Origin: an uncultured Burkholderiales bacterium
GTDB lineage: Bacteria; Pseudomonadota; Gammaproteobacteria; Burkholderiales; Burkholderiaceae_C
Direction of reading: 5' to 3'
NCBI GenBank assembly: GCA_943908475.1
Contig: CALTTG010000007.1
Span: 1-64,000, forward strand
Length of the DNA stretch: 64,000 nt
Shown here: positions 1 through 8,997 of the stretch, one piece after another
Layout of the letters: each line of letters starts with the position of its first letter
How positions within the stretch are numbered: the first letter of the stretch is position 1
Translations under genes and position numbers: made by a program
The notes under the pieces: model-generated
The model's database searches: none
Seen by the model: the letters and a program-made list of their open reading frames with translations, nothing else
What the model was told of the DNA's origin: nothing

Positions 1-390
1 ATCATGATCGGCACCTACGTGCTGAGCCACGGCTACTACGACGCCTACTACCTGCAGGCCCAGAAGCTGCGCCGCATGATCGCTGACGATTTCCAGGCCG
101 CCTTCCAGGTGTGCGACGTGATCGCTGGCCCCGTGGCGCCTTCGGTGGCACGTGCGATTGGCTCGCAAACCGACCCAGTGGCCGAGTACCTGGCCGACAT
201 CTTCACCCTGCCTGCCTCGCTGGCCGGTTTGCCCGGCATGAGCGTGCCCGCAGGCTTTGGCGAGCATGGTTTGCCGGTGGGCTTGCAGCTCATTGGCAAC
301 TACTGGCAAGAAGCCGGCCTGCTGCACACCGCCCACGCCTTCCAGCAAGCCACCGACTGGCACCTGCGCACACCGGCCAGCCTGGCTTGA
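1..390 (+). CDS. gatA: Aspartyl/glutamyl-tRNA amidotransferase subunit A, C-terminal part
   Basis: This is the last 129 residues of GatA; the gene begins upstream of the window and the frame is open from base 1. GatA is the amidase subunit of the GatCAB complex, which makes Gln-tRNA(Gln) and Asn-tRNA(Asn) by amidating mischarged tRNA in the cytoplasm. The visible part carries the family C-terminal signature: the FTLPASLAGLPGMSVPAGF stretch followed by LPVGLQLIGNYW and a closing helix. The catalytic Ser-Ser-Lys region lies outside the window. gatB follows after 35 bases in the same direction, the usual gat operon order. Confidence 0.95.
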   Translation: MMIGTYVLSHGYYDAYYLQAQKLRRMIADDFQAAFQVCDVIAGPVAPSVARAIGSQTDPVAEYLADIFTLPASLAGLPGMSVPAGFGEHGLPVGLQLIGNYWQEAGLLHTAHAFQQATDWHLRTPASLA

Positions 391-425
391 TCGACCCTGA
401 CCCCTCAGAACCTGAGACACACCCC

Positions 426-2030
426 ATGAGCTCACCTTTGATCCGTGGCCACGAGGTCGTCATCGGCCTGGAGACCCACGTCCAGCTCTCGACGCAATCG
501 AAAATTTTCTCGGGCGCCTCGACCCAGTTCGGTGCCGCGCCGAACACCCAGTCGTGCCCGGTGGACCTGGCCCTGCCCGGCACCCTGCCCGTGATGAACA
601 AGGGCGCCGTGGCCAAAGCGATTGCCTTTGGTCTGGCCGTGGGCGCGCACGTGGCCCCGCGTTCCATCTTTGCGCGCAAGAACTACTTCTACCCTGACCT
701 GCCCAAGGGCTACCAGATCAGCCAGTACGAGATCCCGGTGGTGCAAGGGGGCTCGGTCAGCTTCTTCGTGGGCGACAAGCCCTTCACCGTGCGCCTGGTG
801 CGCGCCCATCTTGAAGAAGATGCGGGCAAGTCGCTGCACGACGACTTCGCGGGCTTCCATGGCGAAAAATCGTCGGGCATCGACCTGAACCGCGCGGGCA
901 CGCCCTTGCTGGAGATCGTGACCGAGCCGGACATTCGCTCCAGCGCCGAGGCGGCCGAATACGCCCGCGCCCTGCACACCCTGGTGGTGTGGCTGGGCAT
1001 CTGCGACGGCAACATGCAGGAAGGCTCCTTCCGCTGCGACGTGAACGTGTCGGTTCGCCGTCCCGGCGCACCCCTGGGCACGCGCCGCGAAATCAAGAAC
1101 CTGAACAGCTTCAAGCACATCGTTCAGGCCACCGACTACGAGATCAACTGGCAGATCGACCAGATCGAAGACGGCTACGCCATCCAGCAGGCCACGGTGC
1201 TGTTCAACCCCGACACGGGCGAAACGCGCGCCATGCGCACCAAGGAAGACGCGCACGACTACCGCTACTTCCCCGACCCCGACCTGCCACCGCTGGTGAT
1301 CGCGCCCGAGTGGGTGGAGCGCATCCGCGCCGAGATGCCCGAGCTGCCCGATGCTCGATTGCAGCGCTATCAAGCCAAGTCGCAAGAAGAGTACCGCAGC
1401 CGACTCCGCAGCGATATAACAACTGCGCATAACCAAATTTTTTATGGCCTACCAGAATCTGACGCTCGACTGCTGGCTGGAGAAAAGGCATTTGGAGATT
1501 ACTTCGAACAAGTGGTTGCGCGAACTGGCGCCACTCACGCAAAAATCGTTGCCAACTGGATGATGGGCGAGCTAAGTCGCCACTTAAATTCTGCCGGGCT
1601 GCAGATTGTAAATTCTCCAATATCACCAGAACTCTTGGCTGAGATAATCAACACAACAGTCACAGGCAGACTCTCAACCAAGCTTGCTCGACAACTCTTT
1701 GAGTCTCTTTGGGATCGCCCCAGTGAGCCCCCGATAAGCGCAACCCTGTTTGCAGGGAGCGCTACAGAAATGAATAAAATGTCGGACGAGCTCATAAAAA
1801 TAAATACACGCATAACCGAAATGGGACTGTCGCAAATAAATGACCCCAATCAAATTAACGCCATAGTCTCATCCACAATTGAAAACAACCCAAAGCTTGT
1901 CAACGACTACCTGCAAGGCAAAGAGAAAGCGCTAAACGCCCTGGTTGGACAAATAATGAAGACCAGCAAGGGGACGGCGAACCCGGAAATTGTTCTATCA
2001 AAACTAAAGGAAATGATCAAGAATGATTAA
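426..2030 (+). CDS. gatB: Aspartyl/glutamyl-tRNA amidotransferase subunit B with atypical C-terminal third
   Basis: GatB (534 residues) is the tRNA-binding and kinase-like subunit of GatCAB. The ATG at 426 gives the normal N-terminus (RGHEVVIGLETHVQL); later landmarks are NYFYPDLPKGYQISQYE and SGIDLNRAGTPLLEI. After residue about 318 the protein changes character: roughly 20 extra residues precede the YGLPESDARLL segment, and another extra stretch lies near residues 430-465 before MGLSQI. The C-terminal tail domain (GKEKALNALVGQIMK) is still recognisable, so the subunit is probably functional. DNA composition also shifts at about 1415 from GC-rich to clearly A/T-rich with many AAA, AAT and ATA codons. 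The gene overlaps the next one by 8 bases. Confidence 0.9.
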   Translation: MSSPLIRGHEVVIGLETHVQLSTQSKIFSGASTQFGAAPNTQSCPVDLALPGTLPVMNKGAVAKAIAFGLAVGAHVAPRSIFARKNYFYPDLPKGYQISQYEIPVVQGGSVSFFVGDKPFTVRLVRAHLEEDAGKSLHDDFAGFHGEKSSGIDLNRAGTPLLEIVTEPDIRSSAEAAEYARALHTLVVWLGICDGNMQEGSFRCDVNVSVRRPGAPLGTRREIKNLNSFKHIVQATDYEINWQIDQIEDGYAIQQATVLFNPDTGETRAMRTKEDAHDYRYFPDPDLPPLVIAPEWVERIRAEMPELPDARLQRYQAKSQEEYRSRLRSDITTAHNQIFYGLPESDARLLAGEKAFGDYFEQVVARTGATHAKIVANWMMGELSRHLNSAGLQIVNSPISPELLAEIINTTVTGRLSTKLARQLFESLWDRPSEPPISATLFAGSATEMNKMSDELIKINTRITEMGLSQINDPNQINAIVSSTIENNPKLVNDYLQGKEKALNALVGQIMKTSKGTANPEIVLSKLKEMIKND

Positions 2031-3432
2031 ATCGGCCACAAAGACAGTTCTCATAGGGCTACTTGTAGCAGTCAATCAATCAGTTGCCACGGCAGGCGAA
2101 ACGCCCCCTTCAGTGGATGCCGCTGCTGCTGCGGGCTGGCCATCACCGGACCTACTCGGTCGGCACCTACAGTACGAGATACTCCGAAATAAACCAGACC
2201 CAATGATGCGCCAGTTGGCATATCAGATTTTGTACTCCGAACGATACAACGACAATAAAGACGCCCTCGCGAAGATATCGGATTTATCTTTGGTGCAAAA
2301 ACTCGCCCCTCAAAATCAGGCAGAACTCGAAAAGCTGGAAGGAAACTGGGGGAAACTAACTCCAGCAGGGCTGTACCTAGTTGCCCTGACTCATGAGCAA
2401 GGATGGGTAACTTCACCCTCGGCAGAAAAATATGATCTCTTTTTAAGCAGAGCCGCCTCAAAGTTTCATTTCGATGCGGAAAATATACTAAAAATCAAAG
2501 CCCTCAAAGAGAACCCAAAATCCCTAAGAAATTACACTCAAGCGAAATATGCGTGCAAAGATTTAGCCAAACATCAACACCATTTAACGCAAGAGTGCAA
2601 CCAAACAACAACAGCATGGGAAAAAAATCTAGAGCAGCTTGCTCAATACGATGACCCTGCGGCTCTATTTATAAAGGGCCAAATGGCTGAAGCAAAGGCC
2701 ATCAACCCTAGTGCGCCATATCAAACAAATAATAAAAGCGATGCGGGCGCAGCAGACAGAACATCGCTTGACTATTACAAAAAGGCAGCAGAACTGGGCG
2801 AGCCGCGAGCGCAAGAAAAGCTCTCCATCCACCATTACGCAAAGTACCTAAACACCCAGAACAAGGCAGACCTCAGTGAAGCCAAAAAATGGGCATCGCT
2901 TAGCGAAAGAGCTGGAAACCCAGGCGGAGCAGCACAACTCGCTAGCATTCTTGAGTTTGAAGGAGACTTCTCCACTGCACACAAAATAATCAAAAACTTA
3001 GCTTCCGACACTGGAAATCAAACAGCGATTGAGCGCCTCCAATTAATGGAAAAATCGAAAGCGGATTTCCAGAAGAACAAGCTATCAGCTGACACCAAAA
3101 ACGAGCCCACCAACAACTACAAAGTAGCACAAGCACTTGCAAACGGTAAGGGAGCAAACAAAAATTACCCGCTTGCTGCCATGTACGCAAAAAGATCTGC
3201 GGAGCAAGGAAATAGCGAAGCTCAAAATTTGTTCGCCTACTTTCTTTACACAGGCACGGGACTACCGAGAGACGAGGCTGCGGCGTACTTTTGGTCGTTA
3301 CTATCAGCAGGTGCTGGAAACAATCAGGCGAAAGAGCGCGTCTTTGAGTTAGAGCACGGGCTACCACCGAATGACCGACTCAAAATTCAAAACTTAGCCA
3401 GCCAATGGAAGAAAAAAAGACGCCTACTCTAA
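2023..3432 (+). CDS. Exported Sel1/TPR-repeat protein in A/T-rich DNA
   Basis: The 469-residue product begins with a probable signal peptide (short basic start, hydrophobic TVLIGLLVAV core, cleavage near ATA-GE), so it is likely periplasmic. Sel1-like repeats are visible in the middle and C-terminal half: AAELGEPRAQEKL, ASLSERAGNPGGAAQLA, AKRSAEQGNSEAQNLFAYF with TGTGLPRDEAAAYFW. Such repeats mediate protein-protein contacts. The ATG overlaps the end of gatB, implying coupled translation, but the codon use is far more A/T-rich than almost every other gene here and resembles only the tail of gatB. The C-terminus is strongly basic (KKKRR). The specific role is unknown; Sel1 membership is fairly safe. 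Confidence 0.75.
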   Translation: MIKSATKTVLIGLLVAVNQSVATAGETPPSVDAAAAAGWPSPDLLGRHLQYEILRNKPDPMMRQLAYQILYSERYNDNKDALAKISDLSLVQKLAPQNQAELEKLEGNWGKLTPAGLYLVALTHEQGWVTSPSAEKYDLFLSRAASKFHFDAENILKIKALKENPKSLRNYTQAKYACKDLAKHQHHLTQECNQTTTAWEKNLEQLAQYDDPAALFIKGQMAEAKAINPSAPYQTNNKSDAGAADRTSLDYYKKAAELGEPRAQEKLSIHHYAKYLNTQNKADLSEAKKWASLSERAGNPGGAAQLASILEFEGDFSTAHKIIKNLASDTGNQTAIERLQLMEKSKADFQKNKLSADTKNEPTNNYKVAQALANGKGANKNYPLAAMYAKRSAEQGNSEAQNLFAYFLYTGTGLPRDEAAAYFWSLLSAGAGNNQAKERVFELEHGLPPNDRLKIQNLASQWKKKRRLL

Positions 3433-3454
3433 CCGTTCAAGGTAACAACCTACA

Positions 3455-4159
3455 TCACGGCGCCGGCGCCTGCACGTCGAAGGCGGGCGGTGCGCCGCCC
3501 CACAGCTTTTTCAGGCGCGCCAGTTCGGTGTCGTACAGACCGTTGATGCGGACCTTCTCGGCCTGCTGGTTCTCGATGATGTCTTTCTGGGCCTGCTGCA
3601 TGGCTTCGTTGCCATCGAGCTTGGCGCGCAGGGCGCCCGGCAGGCGCTTGCCCTTGTAGAACTCGGCGTCGTCGAGCAGGGGCTTGCGCTCTTTCTGCAA
3701 TTCGGCGATGCGTTTTTCTGACGAGGCGATGGCGCGCTCCAGGTCATCGAGTGCCGACTGACGGGCCTTGTCATGCGCCGCCTGCGTGGGGTAGCGCACG
3801 AGCAGGTTGCGGTCACGGCGCACCGCGTCTTTGTACGACTGCTCGGCCTGGGCCCGCTTGCGCTGCTGATCTTCCCAGGCAGCGCGTTCGGTCGGGGTCA
3901 TGCGCGGCGGCAGCACCCCGCGCTGCGAGCCGTCCTTGTTGAGCTCACGCTGCTCGCGGTCCAGGCACTCGGGGATGGGCCGGTCGGAGGTGAGGTGCTT
4001 GCCCGAGGGGTCGACACAGGTGTAGATCTTGGCCTGGGCCACGCTGGTCAGCACGCAGCTCACCACCAGCCCGGCGGTCAGCCCGACCGCCCACCTGCTC
4101 GCCTGCACGCCACGCCGCAACCGGCTCGGGCGGCAGGGGCGAAGGCAAGGCGCAGACAT
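3455..4159 (-). CDS. DUF4124-domain periplasmic protein
   Basis: A 234-residue product with an N-terminal membrane/signal segment (GLTAGLVVSCVLTSVAQA) followed directly by a DUF4124-type motif, KIYTCVDPSGKHLTSDRPIPEC, split here only by description: KIYTC then DRPIPEC. A long charged, probably coiled-coil region follows (about residues 75-190), ending in a proline-rich tail. I chose the ATG at 4159; the frame extends only to a GTG 12 bases upstream. The gene converges with the Sel1 gene (22 bases apart) and lies just downstream of pyrE. Function is not known; DUF4124 proteins are small envelope proteins common in beta- and gammaproteobacteria. Confidence 0.75.
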   Translation of the reverse strand: MSAPCLRPCRPSRLRRGVQASRWAVGLTAGLVVSCVLTSVAQAKIYTCVDPSGKHLTSDRPIPECLDREQRELNKDGSQRGVLPPRMTPTERAAWEDQQRKRAQAEQSYKDAVRRDRNLLVRYPTQAAHDKARQSALDDLERAIASSEKRIAELQKERKPLLDDAEFYKGKRLPGALRAKLDGNEAMQQAQKDIIENQQAEKVRINGLYDTELARLKKLWGGAPPAFDVQAPAP

Positions 4160-4201
4160 GGGGCAATGCACAAGCAGGCGGACGACAGCAACAACAGGGT
4201 G

Positions 4202-4891
4202 TCAGACCCCGTAGCGCTGGCGGTAGGCCAGCACCGAGGGGTGGAACGACGACAAAGCCGGATCGGCCTGACCCTCCAGATACTGCAACAGGTCGGCCAG
4301 GCAGGCAATGGCAACAACGGGGAGTTTGTAATGCTGTTCGACCTGCTGCACGGCGCTCTCGTCGCAATCGGCCCCGTTGAGCGTGGCCTTTTCCTGACGG
4401 TCCAGGGCGATGGTGACGCCACAGGGCGTGGCACCGGCCTTCTGGATCAGCTCGATGGACTCGCGCACCGAGGTGCCTGCCGAGATCACGTCGTCGATGA
4501 TCAGCACGCGGCCTTGCACGGGCGCCCCCACCAGGGTGCCGCCTTCGCCGTGGTCCTTGGCTTCCTTGCGGTTGTAGGCAAAGGGCTTGTTGTGGCCCAG
4601 GCGGGCCAGCTCGACCGACACGGCCGCGGCCAGCGTGATGCCCTTGTAAGCGGGGCCGAACAGCATGTCGAACTGCAGGCCCGACGCCACCAAGCGCTGT
4701 GCATAGAATTGCGCCAGACGGCCCAGCTTGGCGCCGTCATCGAACAGACCGGCATTGAAGAAATAGGGCGACAGGCGCCCGGCCTTGGTCTTGAATTCCC
4801 CGAAACGCAGCACCTTCGACTCGACAGCAAAGGCCACGAACTGCTGGGCCAGGTCGGCGTTCGCGGCGTTGGGGGTGGTGGTGTTCGTCAT
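4202..4891 (-). CDS. pyrE: Orotate phosphoribosyltransferase
   Basis: PyrE (229 residues) converts orotate and PRPP to orotidine 5'-phosphate in pyrimidine synthesis, in the cytoplasm as a dimer. The PRPP-binding signature VLIIDDVISAGTSVRESI is clear, as are the N-terminal FGEFKTKAGRLSPYFFNAG and the catalytic-loop region FAYNRKEAKDHGEGG. The start at 4891 gives the usual length; an in-frame ATG at 4909 would overlap the start of xth on the other strand. It is divergent from xth, with only 16 bases between the two start codons, so the promoters must lie inside or overlap each other's genes. Confidence 0.95.
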   Translation of the reverse strand: MTNTTTPNAANADLAQQFVAFAVESKVLRFGEFKTKAGRLSPYFFNAGLFDDGAKLGRLAQFYAQRLVASGLQFDMLFGPAYKGITLAAAVSVELARLGHNKPFAYNRKEAKDHGEGGTLVGAPVQGRVLIIDDVISAGTSVRESIELIQKAGATPCGVTIALDRQEKATLNGADCDESAVQQVEQHYKLPVVAIACLADLLQYLEGQADPALSSFHPSVLAYRQRYGV

Positions 4892-4907
4892 TTCAGAGAT
4901 CTCAAAC

Positions 4908-5717
4908 ATGTTTCGACTGGTGTCCCTCAACCTCAACGGCATCCGCTCGGCGGCGACCAAAGGCGTCATCCCATGGACAGAGGGCCTGTCGGCCGATTGT
5001 ATGGGGGTGCAGGAGCTCAAGGCCCAGATGCCCGACATCGCCGGCAAATTCGAGCACATCGCTGGGCTCCGAGGCCATTTCCACTGCGCCGAGAAGAAAG
5101 GCTATTCGGGCGTCGGCCTGTACACCCGCCACGAGCCATCCGACGTGATCGTGGGGCTGGGTGCCCACGACCCCAGCGGGGAGTTCGACCCAGAGGGCCG
5201 TTACGTGGAGCTGCGCTTTGACAAGCCCGGCCGCAAGCTGTCGATCATCAGCTGCTACTTCCCCAGCGGCTCCAGCAGCGAAGAGCGCCAAGCGGCCAAG
5301 TTCCGCTTCCTGGACATCATCGAGCCTCATTTGGCCCGCCTGCGCAGCGAGCGGGAGTTCATCTTGATCGGGGATGTGAACATCGCCCACAAGGAAGCCG
5401 ACCTGAAGAACTGGAAGGGCAACCTGAAGAACTCGGGCTTCCTGCCCGAAGAACGCGCCTGGATGACGAAGCTGCTGGAACCGGCCCAGGGGGGCCTGGT
5501 CGATGTGTACCGCACGCTGCACCCCGAGGCCACCGACGCTTGCTACACCTGGTGGAGCAACCGAGGCCAGGCCCGCGCCAAGAACGTGGGCTGGCGCATC
5601 GACTACCACCTGGCCACACCGGGCCTGGCGGCCACGGCGCGCACGGCCAGTGTCTACAAGGACAGCTGGTTCAGCGACCACGCGCCGCTGACGGTGGATT
5701 ACGACTTCAGCGTGTGA
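4908..5717 (+). CDS. xth: Exodeoxyribonuclease III
   Basis: A 269-residue endonuclease/exonuclease/phosphatase-fold enzyme of the ExoIII (XthA) family, which cuts at abasic sites and removes 3' blocks in base-excision repair. Active-site landmarks are all present: LNLNGIRSA (metal-binding Asn), the Glu in GVQELKAQ, ILIGDVNIAH (Asp-Asn pair), WRIDYHLATPGL and the C-terminal SDHAPLTVDY with the catalytic Asp-His. The ATG at 4908 is the correct N-terminus because it begins immediately before the first strand (MFRLVSLNLNG). It is divergent from pyrE, an arrangement common in betaproteobacteria. Confidence 0.95.
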   Translation: MFRLVSLNLNGIRSAATKGVIPWTEGLSADCMGVQELKAQMPDIAGKFEHIAGLRGHFHCAEKKGYSGVGLYTRHEPSDVIVGLGAHDPSGEFDPEGRYVELRFDKPGRKLSIISCYFPSGSSSEERQAAKFRFLDIIEPHLARLRSEREFILIGDVNIAHKEADLKNWKGNLKNSGFLPEERAWMTKLLEPAQGGLVDVYRTLHPEATDACYTWWSNRGQARAKNVGWRIDYHLATPGLAATARTASVYKDSWFSDHAPLTVDYDFSV

Positions 5718-5729
5718 GCCTGGGTGGGC

Positions 5730-7142
5730 TCAGTGCCCGCCATGGCCCCCATGCCCACCCGACGGCTTTCGCACCTTGACCTCCACGTCGGTGGCGGGCT
5801 TTGTCACCACGGGCATGAGGCCCGCGCTTTCGGCCTTGAACCGGGTGGGGGCGGGCATGCCGCCGGTGAACTCGTGGGCCACCGTTCCGGGCGGGTGTTC
5901 GTACCACCCCGGGTCGCGGTAATCGCCCGGCTTCTGAGCCTTGCGCACCTTCAAGACCGAAAACATGCCCCCCATGCCCACGGCGCCAAAGGGGCCCTGC
6001 CCCGCCATCATGGGCGCGGTGTTGTCTGGCTGGGGCATCTCCATCTCGGTCATGTCTTTCATGCCCCGCTCGCCCATGACCATGTAGTCGGGAATGAGCT
6101 GGGTGATCTGGCGCGCCACGTCGGTGTGGTCCACCCCAATCATGGTGGGCACGCCGTGCCCCATGGCGTTCATGGTGTGGTGGCTTTTGTGGCAATGAAA
6201 GGCCCAATCGCCCTCTTCATCGGCCACGAAGTCGATCTGCCGCATCTGGCCCACGGCCACGTCGGTGGTGATTTCCGGCCAGCGCGCGCTGTGCGGGATG
6301 GGCCCCCCATCGGTGCCGGTGACCTGGAACTCGTGGCCATGCAGGTGGATGGGGTGGTTGGTCATGGTGAGGTTGCCCACGCGGATGCGCACTTTGTCGC
6401 GGTGCCGAACGACCAAGGGGTCGATGCCCGGAAAGATGCGGCTGTTCCAGCTCCAGAGGTTGAAGTCCAGCATGGTCATGATCTTGGGCGTGGCACTGCC
6501 CGGCTCGATGTCGTAGGCGTTGAGCAGGAAGCAGAAATCGCGGTCCACCTCGTCGATCAGGGGGTGCTTGCCTTTGGGGTGGGTGATCCACATGCCCATC
6601 ATGCCCATGGCCATCTGCACCATTTCATCGGCGTGGGGGTGGTACATGAAGGTGCCCGGGCGACGCGCCACAAACTCGTACACAAAGGTCTTGCCGGGCG
6701 GGATGCCGGGCTGGTTCAGGCCCGTGACGCCATCCATGCCATTGGGCAAGCGCTGACCGTGCCAATGGATGCTGGTGAGCTCGCCGAGCCGGTTGGTCAC
6801 GAACAGGCGCACACGGTCGCCCTCCACCACTTCGATGGTGGGCCCTGGGCTTTGCCCGTTGTAGCCCCAGAGGTGGGCCTTGAAGCCTGGGGCCATCTCA
6901 CGCACCACCGGCTCGGCCACCAGGTGGAATTCCTTGACGCCCTGGTTCATGCGCCAGGGCAGGGTCCAGCCATTGAGGGTGACCACCGGGTTGTAGGGGC
7001 GCCCTGTGGGCGGCATCCACGGCGGCATGGTCTCGGCCGAGGTCTGGATGACGGGCTCAGGCAGGGCGGCCATGGCCACGGCACTGACGCTGGCCGCCGC
7101 GGTGGCGCCAACGCCCCCGAGGAAATGTCTGCGGTTCAACAT
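5730..7142 (-). CDS. TAT-exported multicopper oxidase (copper-resistance type)
   Basis: A 470-residue multicopper oxidase. A twin-arginine signal (RRHFLGG, residues 4-10) sends it folded to the periplasm. All four copper motifs are visible: HWHG (126-129), HPHADE (168-173), HPIHLHGHEF (263-272) and the T1/T3 motif HCHKSHHTMNAM (316-327). A methionine-rich segment (MGERGMKDMTEMEMPQ) and a GGHGGHGGH tail could bind extra copper. I prefer the ATG at 7142 because an AAAGG lies 9 bases upstream of it, whereas the ATG at 7151 abuts that site. It is the last gene of a leftward cluster with a TolC-family lipoprotein and two small secreted proteins, typical of copper tolerance; Cu(I) oxidation is likely but not proven. 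Confidence 0.88.
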   Translation of the reverse strand: MLNRRHFLGGVGATAAASVSAVAMAALPEPVIQTSAETMPPWMPPTGRPYNPVVTLNGWTLPWRMNQGVKEFHLVAEPVVREMAPGFKAHLWGYNGQSPGPTIEVVEGDRVRLFVTNRLGELTSIHWHGQRLPNGMDGVTGLNQPGIPPGKTFVYEFVARRPGTFMYHPHADEMVQMAMGMMGMWITHPKGKHPLIDEVDRDFCFLLNAYDIEPGSATPKIMTMLDFNLWSWNSRIFPGIDPLVVRHRDKVRIRVGNLTMTNHPIHLHGHEFQVTGTDGGPIPHSARWPEITTDVAVGQMRQIDFVADEEGDWAFHCHKSHHTMNAMGHGVPTMIGVDHTDVARQITQLIPDYMVMGERGMKDMTEMEMPQPDNTAPMMAGQGPFGAVGMGGMFSVLKVRKAQKPGDYRDPGWYEHPPGTVAHEFTGGMPAPTRFKAESAGLMPVVTKPATDVEVKVRKPSGGHGGHGGH

Positions 7143-7178
7143 GGGTGACATCCTTTGAAAGAGAAGGCCAAACTGGGG

Positions 7179-8615
7179 TCAATGGCCGGCAGCGCCTGCG
7201 GCCGCACCGGTCTCGGTGACCACGCCCGAGCCCGCCAAGCCGGACAGCGGCGGCTTGCCCACCAGGGCCATGTCCAGCTCGGCCTGGGCCAGCCAGAAAT
7301 CCCTCAGGGCATCGATGGCACCGTTGACGCTGCTGATCTGCGCTCGCGCATCGGCCAGCAGTTCGAACACACCGATCAACATGCCGTTGTAGCGCAGCAG
7401 GTTTTCTTCGGCGATGCGGGCCCTCAAGGGCACGATTTCATCGCGCTGGTGGCGGGCAATGTCCCAGGCGGCGCGGTAGGCCCCATGGGCCTCACGCACC
7501 TCAGAGCGTGCCGCAATGGCCGTGTCGGCGGCACGGTGCACCGCCTGCATGTACACCGCCTCGGCCTTGGCCACCCGCGCATCGCCCCAGTCAAACAGGG
7601 GCAACTCGACACGAACCTCCCAGCCGCGCTGGGTCGGAGCGTCATTGGCGCTGTTGCGCACCAGGCCCAGCTCGAGCACGTTGATCCATCGGGTGGTGCG
7701 GACCAGGCCCAGGTTGCGCGCGGTGGCTTCGGCCCCCGCACGAGCAGCGGCCACGTCCAAACGCTGGGTCATGGCCATGCGTTCGATGTCTGGCCAGACC
7801 CGTGGCTGAGCCGGCAGGTCTGGCAGGCGCTCCGGCAGGGCGAACTGCGTCTGCGCGCCCCACAGCCCCATCAAACGAATCAGGCGCTCTCGCGTGGCGC
7901 GCTGGCGTTGTTCCGCCCGCACCAAGGCGACCTCGGCATCGGCGTGGAAAGCTTGTTCTCTCGCGAGTTGCAACCGGCTGAAGTTGCCGACCTGGGCCAT
8001 GCGACGGGCGAGCTCGGCACCGGCTTCGGCCGCCTGCATCACCTGCCGGCTGTAGCGGACGGTCTCTTCAGCCGCCACCGCTTGCACCCACGCCTTGCGT
8101 GTGTCGGCCGCCACCGACAGCACCTTCATCGTGACCTCGGCCTGCACCTGGGCTTGACGGTGGGCCTGCACGCGCTGAAGCCACGGGGCGGCCAACCAGT
8201 GCGCCACGCTGAGGTGCAGGCCGCGCTCGAGTTCCACGTCGTCGCCCTGGGTGGTGCGCCCGAACGTGAACCCCGGATTGGGCAGCCGATGGGCCTGCAA
8301 CAGGTCGGCCTGAGAGATGCCCAGGTCGGCGAACGTGGCCTGCAAGCCCCGGTTGTTCAGCAACGCGATTTGCACGGCCTGCGCCACCCCCACCGGTGCC
8401 TTGAGCCAATCCGCCACCCGCTGTTCGATGTGCACCCAGTCTGCCGGCTCGCGGGCCCAGGTCAGCGAGACCGGTTCGGCCAAGCGCGCCGAGGCCTCGG
8501 ATGCCACGGCCCGGAAGGCGTCATCGGCACGCGGGCTCGCACAGCCAGACAGCAGCACGGCGGCCCCCATCACCCCAGCGGTCAGCCCCCACCGCAGCAC
8601 GACCGGGCGGCTCAT
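7179..8615 (-). CDS. TolC-family outer-membrane efflux lipoprotein
   Basis: A 478-residue outer-membrane efflux protein. Starting at the ATG at 8615 places a lipoprotein signal with a lipobox (LLSGC) near residue 20, which is the expected N-terminus; the frame runs further upstream but lacks that sense. The body shows the alpha-helical, Ala/Gln/Arg-rich pattern of two TolC repeats (NNRGLQATFADLGISQADLLQ; VRNSANDAPTQRGWEVRVELPLFDWG). It lies between a small secreted protein (ATGA overlap) and the multicopper oxidase, so it probably works with a copper-related export system. No RND or membrane-fusion partner is present in the window. Confidence 0.88.
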   Translation of the reverse strand: MSRPVVLRWGLTAGVMGAAVLLSGCASPRADDAFRAVASEASARLAEPVSLTWAREPADWVHIEQRVADWLKAPVGVAQAVQIALLNNRGLQATFADLGISQADLLQAHRLPNPGFTFGRTTQGDDVELERGLHLSVAHWLAAPWLQRVQAHRQAQVQAEVTMKVLSVAADTRKAWVQAVAAEETVRYSRQVMQAAEAGAELARRMAQVGNFSRLQLAREQAFHADAEVALVRAEQRQRATRERLIRLMGLWGAQTQFALPERLPDLPAQPRVWPDIERMAMTQRLDVAAARAGAEATARNLGLVRTTRWINVLELGLVRNSANDAPTQRGWEVRVELPLFDWGDARVAKAEAVYMQAVHRAADTAIAARSEVREAHGAYRAAWDIARHQRDEIVPLRARIAEENLLRYNGMLIGVFELLADARAQISSVNGAIDALRDFWLAQAELDMALVGKPPLSGLAGSGVVTETGAAAGAAGH

Positions 8616-8959
8616 GACCCGCTCCGGGTGGGTGCCGACGCCGAAGGGCTGACCGGGATGGACGAGGCCGCCGGTGCGGGCTGCTGGGCCTGGCGGGCAT
8701 AGGTGCGCCATCCCCCGATCTGGTTCACCCGCTCATTGGCCAAGCGCCAGTCGACCGGGCGTGCTTCGCTGCGCTCACGAGGCCGCAAGGGCGATTGATA
8801 CACCACCGCAGGCACTTGGGCGTGCGGGTCCCCCGGATCAGGCGGCGTGGCGTGTGGCACCTGCGCCTGCGCTTGCGCCTGAAGCACCCCACCCCACCAC
8901 ACACAGCCACCCAACAACAGGCCTCGGCCGAGCCGAACGCCAGACACACGAACACGCAT
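8612..8959 (-). CDS. Small secreted protein of the copper cluster
   Basis: A 115-residue product with an N-terminal hydrophobic signal (GLLLGGCVWWGGVLQAQA) and a Pro/Gln/Ala-rich mature part containing VVYQSPLRPRERSEARPVDWRLANERV. It overlaps the TolC-family gene by ATGA, implying translational coupling, and follows the DUF2946-like gene by 38 bases. The position suggests an accessory periplasmic role in the same pathway. I do not recognise the family. The WRLANERVNQIGGWRTYA stretch is the best conserved-looking part. Confidence 0.7.
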   Translation of the reverse strand: MRVRVSGVRLGRGLLLGGCVWWGGVLQAQAQAQVPHATPPDPGDPHAQVPAVVYQSPLRPRERSEARPVDWRLANERVNQIGGWRTYARQAQQPAPAASSIPVSPSASAPTRSGS

Positions 8960-8997
8960 GACACACCTCACGATTCATTGACTCGACAACATCCAGG

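Noticed and set aside
3773..5221. A 482-codon frame crossing DUF4124, pyrE and the start of xth
   Set aside because: It runs antisense to two good genes and out of frame with xth; no family features.
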